10,771 bases of DNA, taken from assembly GCA_964388955.1 (NCBI GenBank), contig CAYMCO010000064.1:1-10771 (forward strand), given 5' to 3'. How positions within the stretch are numbered: position 1 is the stretch's first letter; every line of letters begins with the position of its first letter. Shown here piece by piece: positions 6,236-10,771 of this stretch. Made by a program: the position numbers and the translations under genes. Source of the stretch: CAYMCO01 sp964388955. Its GTDB lineage: Bacteria; Chloroflexota; Anaerolineae; Anaerolineales; E44-bin32. Below the pieces are notes generated by a model. That model saw nothing but the letters and a program-made list of their open reading frames with translations, was not told where the DNA came from and did not search any database.

Positions 6236-8167
6236 TCAGGCGCGCGCTCGCTCTTGGCGGGCGCTCGCATCCAGAGCCCCGCGAATCAGACGCAGCAGCG
6301 CATTCGACTGGATGGGTTTCTGACTCCACACAAAGCCTGCGCGCGTGGCCAGCTCCTTGGTGTTCTCCCCCAGCGGATATCCCGTCAACAAAATCCCTTC
6401 GATGTCGGGCCTGATTCGTGTGATCTCCCGCAGCACCTTGCGGCCGTCCGTATCCGTCAGCACCATGTCGCACAAAACAAGGTCGATCCTATCCCGATGC
6501 TGCGAGAAGACCCCCATCGCCTCGATGCCGGAGGCGGCCAGAAGCACTTCATAGTCATTCTGCAGCAGCACATCCGCCAGCGCCCTGCGCACCGACAGGT
6601 CGTCCTCGATGATGAGGATGGTCTCCGATTTCCCACCGACGGACACGGCCTCGTCCTGATGGAGAATCTCAGCTTCCTCTACCTCTTCCGTCTCCGGAAG
6701 ATCAATGACAAAGGTCGTCCCGGCTCCCAACTGCGTCTCCACATCGATTTCCCCGCCGTGCTGCTTGACAATCCCATAGCATTGCGCCAAGCCGAGCCCG
6801 GTCCCTTTCCCCGGCTCTTTGGTGGTGAAAAACGGGTCAAAAATCCGATCCAAGATGGCGGATGAAATCCCCGTGCCGGTATCTGCGACCCTGAGCCGAA
6901 TCCAGCCTTTCCCCTCCGAATCCCCGCAGGTCAACCCCCCCTTGCTGCCGGGGCTGAGCTTGCTGAGCGACAGCTTCAGCTCACCGCCGTCGGGCATCGC
7001 GTCCCTCGCGTTCAGGGCCAGGTTGAGTACGACTTGCTGAATCCGGGCGACATCCGCCATCACATAGAAATCCGAGCCTTCATGATCCAGGCGGAGCGAA
7101 ATATTCTCCGGAAGTGTCCTTTCAAGCAGAGCGCGCGTTTCACCCAAGAAGGACAGCATGTCCACTGCCTGCAGCTTCATCAGTGACCGGCGGCTGAAAT
7201 CCAGAATCTGGATCACCAACGCGGCTGCCATGTCTGCCTGTTTGACGATCACCTCCAGTCGCTCACGCCCCTCTTCGCTCAGTCCGGCTTCGGTCTGCAA
7301 CAGCTCTCCGTAAAGGATGATCGGCCCCAGTGCATTATTGAAGTCGTGTGCAATGCCTGCAGCCAGCTCGCCGATGGCCACGAGGCGAGCCTGGCGCCGC
7401 GCCTCTTCCTCCGCCGTCCGCTTCTCCGTCACGTCACGAATGATCATGCTCCACAATTTCTCACCCGCGACATTGGTTGCGGCGATGGACAGTTCGACGG
7501 GGAACTCTGCGCCCTGCTTGGTCCTGCCCATCGTCTCCAGAATCTTGGTCTTGCCCCCCTCCTCGCTATCAGCCTGAGACTCCACACCTCCCTCGCTTGA
7601 CACGGAAGGCACATCGGGTATCAGCTGCGAGATGGGCTTTCTGCGCAGCTCGCCCTCCATGTAACCGAACATGTCGCGCGCGGCCAGGTTGCAGAATACG
7701 ATGCTGCCGGAGGCGTCGAGGATCATTACCCCATCCGCCGCCAGCTGCGCAACGGTGCGAAAGCGGGCCTCGCTCTTGCGCAGTGCCCTCTGGCCCCGCA
7801 CCTTCTCGGTGGCCGCTCGCAGCGTCAATAGGATTTCGGACATCTGGGCCGGCTTTTCCAGATAGCTGTACGCGCCCAGGTTGAGGGCCTGAACCGCCGT
7901 CTCCCTGGATCCATGACCGGTCAGGATGATGCATGCCATGTCGAGGGACCGCTTGCGGATCTCCCGGATGATCTCCAGCCCATGGATATCCTCAAGTTGA
8001 AGATCCACCAGGGCGGCCACTGGCTGCTCCCGCTCGATGAACTTCAGCGCCTCCCCGCCGGAGGAGAAGGCACGCGAAGAATAACCCTCTGTCTGCAGGA
8101 CCTCGGTGAGGAGTTCCTGCACAGCCGGGTCGTCATCGAGGATGAGGATGATGTTGTTCTCGATCAA
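6236..8167 (-). CDS. Hybrid histidine kinase (REC-PAS-HisKA-HATPase-REC)
   Basis: Cytoplasmic sensor kinase, 643 residues from the chosen start, with no membrane segment. Order: receiver domain 1 (about 5-120; Asp11-Asp13, phospho-Asp55 in LVDLQLED, Thr83, Lys105); PAS domain (about 132-250; AADGVMILDASG, RDVTEKR at its end); HisKA with phospho-acceptor His274 in AGIAHDFNNALGP; HATPase with N-box LNLALNARDAM (Asn386), G1 DTGTGIS (429-435), F-box FDPFFTTK and G2 GKGTGLGL (453-460); then receiver domain 2 (about 516-640; phospho-Asp567 in LVLCDMVLTD, Thr595, Lys617). All catalytic residues are intact. No ATG suits the start. TTG at 8167 follows GGGAGG by 3 bases and is preferred; TTG at 8194 is in frame but lies in a hairpin loop with no ribosome site. 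The receiver gene downstream is the likely partner. The signal sensed by the PAS domain is unknown. Confidence 0.93.
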   Translation of the reverse strand: MIENNIILILDDDPAVQELLTEVLQTEGYSSRAFSSGGEALKFIEREQPVAALVDLQLEDIHGLEIIREIRKRSLDMACIILTGHGSRETAVQALNLGAYSYLEKPAQMSEILLTLRAATEKVRGQRALRKSEARFRTVAQLAADGVMILDASGSIVFCNLAARDMFGYMEGELRRKPISQLIPDVPSVSSEGGVESQADSEEGGKTKILETMGRTKQGAEFPVELSIAATNVAGEKLWSMIIRDVTEKRTAEEEARRQARLVAIGELAAGIAHDFNNALGPIILYGELLQTEAGLSEEGRERLEVIVKQADMAAALVIQILDFSRRSLMKLQAVDMLSFLGETRALLERTLPENISLRLDHEGSDFYVMADVARIQQVVLNLALNARDAMPDGGELKLSLSKLSPGSKGGLTCGDSEGKGWIRLRVADTGTGISSAILDRIFDPFFTTKEPGKGTGLGLAQCYGIVKQHGGEIDVETQLGAGTTFVIDLPETEEVEEAEILHQDEAVSVGGKSETILIIEDDLSVRRALADVLLQNDYEVLLAASGIEAMGVFSQHRDRIDLVLCDMVLTDTDGRKVLREITRIRPDIEGILLTGYPLGENTKELATRAGFVWSQKPIQSNALLRLIRGALDASARQERARA

Positions 8168-8183
8168 GAGCCTCCCGTGACGT

Positions 8184-8200
8184 GCGGGCCTCAAGCCCGC
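8184..8200. repeat. GC-rich palindrome in the kinase 5' leader
   Basis: GCGGGC, a 5-base loop and GCCCGC form a perfect 6-bp stem between the kinase promoter and its ribosome-binding site. On the minus strand it is preceded by GTAGG, as in the palindromes at the left edge of the window, so it may be a short relative of that repeat family. It could also affect translation of the kinase. Confidence 0.5.
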
Positions 8201-8229
8201 CCTACGAATTCACGGCATGTCGCCCAATA

Positions 8230-8259
8230 CTTATAGGCAATCTTCGACACGGATTTCAA
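8230..8259 (-). promoter_or_regulatory. Sigma70-like promoter for the hybrid kinase
   Basis: On the minus strand TTGAAA (8259-8254, 5 of 6) and TATAAG (8235-8230, 5 of 6) are separated by 18 bases. Transcription would start near 8223, leaving a leader of about 55 bases to the TTG at 8167 that includes the 8184-8200 hairpin. This is the best promoter match in the window. It diverges from the proS promoter, with the two -35 boxes about 25 bases apart. Confidence 0.65.
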
Positions 8260-8283
8260 TAGCTCTCTTTCCCCCCCTCCCTC

Positions 8284-8312
8284 TTGACGCTCCTCTGTAA
8301 TGATGGTACGTT
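8284..8312 (+). promoter_or_regulatory. Candidate promoter for proS
   Basis: A -35 box TTGACG (5 of 6) is followed after 17 bases by TACGTT (3 of 6), preceded by TGG, which fits an extended -10 (TGn). Transcription would start near 8319, giving a leader of about 220 bases that contains a strong terminator. The weak -10 limits confidence. Confidence 0.45.
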
Positions 8313-8370
8313 ACCCCCGTTGTGAACAGGCATGCCCATCCAGCGCCGGCGCCGGCCCCATTCATCCCTA

Positions 8371-8391
8371 GCAGGCCACATCCTGCGGGGC
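8371..8391 (+). promoter_or_regulatory. Possible antiterminator strand and competing hairpin in the proS leader
   Basis: GCAGG (8371-8375) pairs with CCTGC (8382-8386) across a 6-base loop. The second arm is also the start of CCTGCGGGGC (8382-8391), the exact reverse complement of GCCCCGCAGG at 8457-8466, which covers most of the 5' arm of the downstream terminator. The three pairings exclude one another, as expected of an attenuator. No T-box sequence (UGGN in its conserved context) and no run of proline codons is seen, so the trigger is unknown. Confidence 0.4.
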
Positions 8392-8455
8392 CTCGCCGCG
8401 GCTCGGAGGGCAGCGTTTAGAGCGCTGGGCGCACTCCACGGTCGCCGCAAGCTCA

Positions 8456-8485
8456 CGCCCCGCAGGCGGCGGGGCGTTTTCTTTT
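8456..8485 (+). terminator. Intrinsic terminator inside the proS leader
   Basis: CGCCCCGC (8456-8463), a 5-base loop and GCGGGGCG (8469-8476) make a perfect 8-bp stem followed at once by TTTTCTTTT. This is the strongest rho-independent terminator in the window. It lies 55 bases before the proS ATG with no recognisable promoter after it, so proS transcripts from 8284-8312 must read through it. That makes it a likely attenuator, or else the end of a separate small RNA of about 165 bases. Confidence 0.85.
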
Positions 8486-8540
8486 GCCAGCAGACACGCT
8501 GCACGGGCCGCCGCACAGACCATCGGGAGGGAGACAAGCC

Positions 8541-10295
8541 ATGCGTATGAGCAATCTCTTCAGCAGGACGCTGCGAGATCGGCCTTCCGACGCCGAGATC
8601 CCCAGCCACGAACTGCTCGTCCGGGCGGGATACATCCGCCAGCTCGCAGCGGGGATCTTCAGCTATTTGCCGCTCGCCCGGCGTTCACTCACCAAGATCG
8701 AGAACATCATGCGGGAGGAGATGAACGCCATCGGCGGCCAGGAGATCACCATGCCGGTCGTCCATCCGGCGGATATCTGGAAGGAAAGCGGACGCTGGTA
8801 CAAGATCGGTTCGGAGATGGGCCGCTTCCAGGACAAGGCCGGGAGGGACATGGTGCTCGCCATGACCCATGAGGAGGTGGTCGCCGACCTGGTGCGGAAT
8901 GAGGTGCGCTCTTACCGCCAGCTTCCGATGTTGATCTACCACATACAGACCAAGTGGCGAGACGATCCCAGGCCCCGAGCGGGGCTGATCCGGGTGCGCG
9001 AGTTCACCATGAAGGACAGCTACAGCCTGGACCGGGATTTCGAGGGTCTCGACCAGCAGTATCGGGCCCATTATCAGGCCTATTTCAATATCTTCCACCG
9101 ATGCGGCCTGCCGGTGATGGCCGTGGCCTCGGACGTCGGCATGATGGGCGGCAGTCTGGCGCACGAGTTCATGTATCTCACTCCCGTCGGTGAGGACACC
9201 CTGCTGCTCTGCGAAGCGTGCGGCTACGCCGCCAATCGCCAGATCGCCCGCTTCAACAAGCCCGCCGCCCCGCCGGAGGCGCTGCGGGAAATCCGGAAGG
9301 TCGCCACCCCGGAGGTGAAGACCATCCAGTCGCTGGCCGACTTCCTGGAGATCGACAAGTCCAGAACCGCCAAGGCGGTCTTTCTCATGGCGACACTCCC
9401 TGAAGCGGAGGGGGATGTGGAGCGGTTCCTCTTTGCGCTGGTGCGCGGCGATATGGACGTCAACGAGACCAAGCTGACCAACGCGGTGGGCGCCAAGGCG
9501 CTGCGGCCGGCGACCGACGCCGAAATCCGCGCCGCGGGGCTCGAGCCCGGGTACGCCTCGCCCATCGGCCTGAAGGAAGGCATCGTGGTCGTGGATGACT
9601 TGATACCCAAATCGCCCAACCTGGTGGCGGGGGCGAACGAACCGGGATATCACCTGCTGAACGTGAACTACGAGCGCGACTACCAGGCGGATGTGGTGGC
9701 GGATATCGCCCTGGCGCAAGAGGGGGATCTCTGCCCCGAATGTGGGACCGAGATGGTCACTTCGCGCGGGGTCGAGGTGGGCAACATTTTCAAGCTGGGC
9801 ACCTTCTATTCCGAATCGATGGGCTGCACCTACCTGGATCAGGACGGAAACAGCAAGCCTGTGGTCATGGGTTCCTACGGAATCGGGTCCGGGCGGCTTC
9901 TGGCCTCGGTGGCGGAGGAATACCACGACGATGCGGGGTTGATGTGGCCCATCACGGTGGCGCCCCACCATCTGCACCTGATCTCGCTCGGCGATACCGC
10001 GGAGCAGGCGGGCCTGGCCTACCTGGAACTGGGAGAAGCGGGAGTGGAAGTCCTGTATGACGACCGGGAGGAAAGCCCGGGCGTGAAATTCAACGACGCT
10101 GATTTGATCGGGATCCCCCTGCGGCTGACCGTGAGCGAACGCTCCATAAGCAAGGGGGGCGCGGAGTTGAAACGCCGGGATTCGGACGAGGTGACGATCC
10201 TGCCCTTCGATGCGTTGGTGATGGGTGTCCGGGAAGCCATCGACGCCCTCTTTGCGGAGATTTCGGCCGGGGTGGTGGAGATGCCGTACGAATAG
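8541..10295 (+). CDS. proS: Prolyl-tRNA synthetase, bacterial type
   Basis: Class II aminoacyl-tRNA synthetase that charges tRNA-Pro with proline in the cytoplasm. At 584 residues it has the usual length of the bacterial form with the editing insertion. The N-terminus (SRTLRD...AGYIRQLAAGIFSYLPLA) is typical. Class II motif 1 is around 54-72, the THEE loop at 109-112, motif 2 around 136-158 (TKWRDDPRPRAGLIRVREF) and motif 3 GSYGIGSGRLLASVAEE from 444 with Arg452. The YbaK-like editing domain (about 230-395) keeps Lys311 in NETK, the position of the catalytic Lys of E. coli ProRS editing. CxxC pairs at 224/227 and 398/401 bracket it. The anticodon-binding domain fills about 475-575. The ATG at 8541 is preferred (GGGAG at 8529-8533, 7 bases upstream); an ATG at 8547 is possible. 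It is divergent from the kinase and likely controlled by the leader terminator. Confidence 0.97.
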   Translation: MRMSNLFSRTLRDRPSDAEIPSHELLVRAGYIRQLAAGIFSYLPLARRSLTKIENIMREEMNAIGGQEITMPVVHPADIWKESGRWYKIGSEMGRFQDKAGRDMVLAMTHEEVVADLVRNEVRSYRQLPMLIYHIQTKWRDDPRPRAGLIRVREFTMKDSYSLDRDFEGLDQQYRAHYQAYFNIFHRCGLPVMAVASDVGMMGGSLAHEFMYLTPVGEDTLLLCEACGYAANRQIARFNKPAAPPEALREIRKVATPEVKTIQSLADFLEIDKSRTAKAVFLMATLPEAEGDVERFLFALVRGDMDVNETKLTNAVGAKALRPATDAEIRAAGLEPGYASPIGLKEGIVVVDDLIPKSPNLVAGANEPGYHLLNVNYERDYQADVVADIALAQEGDLCPECGTEMVTSRGVEVGNIFKLGTFYSESMGCTYLDQDGNSKPVVMGSYGIGSGRLLASVAEEYHDDAGLMWPITVAPHHLHLISLGDTAEQAGLAYLELGEAGVEVLYDDREESPGVKFNDADLIGIPLRLTVSERSISKGGAELKRRDSDEVTILPFDALVMGVREAIDALFAEISAGVVEMPYE

Positions 10296-10341
10296 TTGGC
10301 CCGATGTGCCCGGCCGCTCCAGCGCGGATTCTTTGCTCTGC

Positions 10342-10360
10342 CGACGCCTCCTCAGCGTCG
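10342..10360 (+). terminator. Hairpin after proS, possible terminator
   Basis: CGACGC, a 7-base loop and GCGTCG form a perfect 6-bp stem 46 bases after the proS stop. No T-run follows, so it is at best a weak or factor-assisted terminator. It may instead be part of the repeat cluster that fills this tail. Confidence 0.3.
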
Positions 10361-10637
10361 CGATAGTGACAACTCCGGAATAGCCCCCGCGGCTGCCGCT
10401 CGACCGTGCCCGCATGGGGGCGAACTGCGCCTTCCATTCCCCGCCTCGGGCAGGCGTTGGGGGAGGGGTCAAGCCAAATTCGGCGAACGATCCCGATGAA
10501 GGTCCTCCCCCACAACCGAGGCCTCGAAGGGAGGTTGCGAGCGGGCCCCCCAAAGGGGGAGTGCAGCGCAGGCCATGTGATCTCGCGCGTCCGGGGCTGC
10601 CCTCTGTGCCGGAGCGGAGCGACTTGCGGGAGGGGGA

Positions 10638-10664
10638 GTGGGGGACGACGCAATCGTCCCCCAC
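10638..10664. repeat. Perfect 11-bp inverted repeat
   Basis: GTGGGGGACGA, a 5-base loop CGCAA and the exact reverse complement TCGTCCCCCAC. All 11 pairs match. No T-run follows on either strand, which favours a REP-like repeat over a terminator. Confidence 0.8.
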
Positions 10665-10666
10665 AG

Positions 10667-10686
10667 CCCCCCCTTGAAAGGGGGGG
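10667..10686. repeat. C7/G7 inverted repeat
   Basis: Seven C, the loop TTGAAA and seven G form a perfect 7-bp stem, 2 bases after the preceding palindrome. It resembles common intergenic C-tract/G-tract elements and is followed by another G-run (GGGGGG at 10693-10698). Confidence 0.75.
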
Positions 10687-10771
10687 CGAACCGGGGGGTT
10701 GATCCTGATGGGAAGACCTCACCCAGAGCATGGCACGGGAATGAGCGGACCCGAAGCGGTCGCGAACCGGC

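Larger units (their letters stand above)
10296..10771. other. Gene-free tail rich in G/C-tract palindromes
   Basis: No convincing gene. The open frames here translate Pro/Arg/Gly-rich strings typical of GC-rich repeat DNA. Hairpins seen: CGACGC/GCGTCG (10342-10360), CGCCT/AGGCG (10442-10456), CCCCC/GGGGG with a CAAA loop (10546-10559), an 11-bp stem at 10638-10664 and a 7-bp C/G-tract stem at 10667-10686. A degenerate copy of the left-edge palindrome core lies at 10756-10769. It appears to be a nest of dispersed palindromic repeats. Confidence 0.7.

Noticed and set aside
8319..8485. T-box riboswitch upstream of proS
   Set aside because: Expected for a synthetase leader, but I cannot find the conserved T-box with UGGN in its context or a Stem I specifier layout, and the antiterminator strand lacks it.
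8332..8550. Arg-rich open frame in the proS leader as an attenuation leader peptide
   Set aside because: It reads through the terminator and overlaps the proS start out of frame, has no clear ribosome site, and contains few proline codons. The Arg content simply reflects GC-rich DNA.
8685..10664. 659-residue minus-strand open frame over proS
   Set aside because: It lies antisense to an intact, motif-complete prolyl-tRNA synthetase. Long antisense frames are expected in GC-rich DNA, and its start lies in repeat DNA.
10296..10771. Protein-coding gene in the right-edge tail
   Set aside because: Frames on both strands give Pro/Arg/Gly strings arising from C- and G-tract palindromes, with no ribosome sites and no recognisable domain.

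Overview
The window is GC-rich bacterial chromosomal DNA with six well-supported protein genes and several gaps filled with palindromic repeats. The best guess for the host is a Chloroflexota (Anaerolineae-like) bacterium. This rests on the style of the CapA-type lipoprotein (a fused N-terminal domain and a TGVTAL motif), the GC-rich codon use and the dispersed palindromes. It is an inference from general familiarity, not a search result.

Layout from left to right: (1) 1-300, a cluster of short perfect palindromes and hairpins with no gene. (2) 375-1514 (+), a short-chain-type acyl-CoA dehydrogenase behind a good sigma70-like promoter. (3) 1515-2011, a gap with a possible 33-residue membrane micro-ORF on the minus strand and two inverted arrays of a 7-bp repeat. 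(4) 2075-3589 (+), a bifunctional formiminotransferase-cyclodeaminase. (5) A 40-bp imperfect palindrome between convergent genes. (6) 3706-5367 (-), a CapA-family lipoprotein with an extra N-terminal domain. (7) 5622-6026 (-), a stand-alone receiver protein, with 6236-8167 (-), a hybrid histidine kinase, upstream of it on the same strand. (8) A divergent control region, 8168-8540, with a promoter on each strand and a strong intrinsic terminator inside the proS leader. (9) 8541-10295 (+), prolyl-tRNA synthetase. (10) 10296-10771, a gene-free tail made of G/C-tract palindromes.

The genes do not form one pathway. The dehydrogenase acts in fatty-acid or branched-chain acyl-CoA oxidation. FTCD acts in histidine breakdown and one-carbon folate metabolism. 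CapA is an exported envelope protein, and ProRS serves translation. Only the hybrid kinase and the receiver protein look like working partners: same strand, 209 bp apart, no promoter recognised between them, and no DNA-binding output domain in either.

I found no clearly new multi-gene system. The best candidate for undescribed biology is the proS leader. Its terminator 5' arm has a perfect 10-bp alternative partner upstream, and that partner is in turn partly sequestered in an earlier hairpin. This is the layout of a transcription attenuator, without the hallmarks of a T-box.
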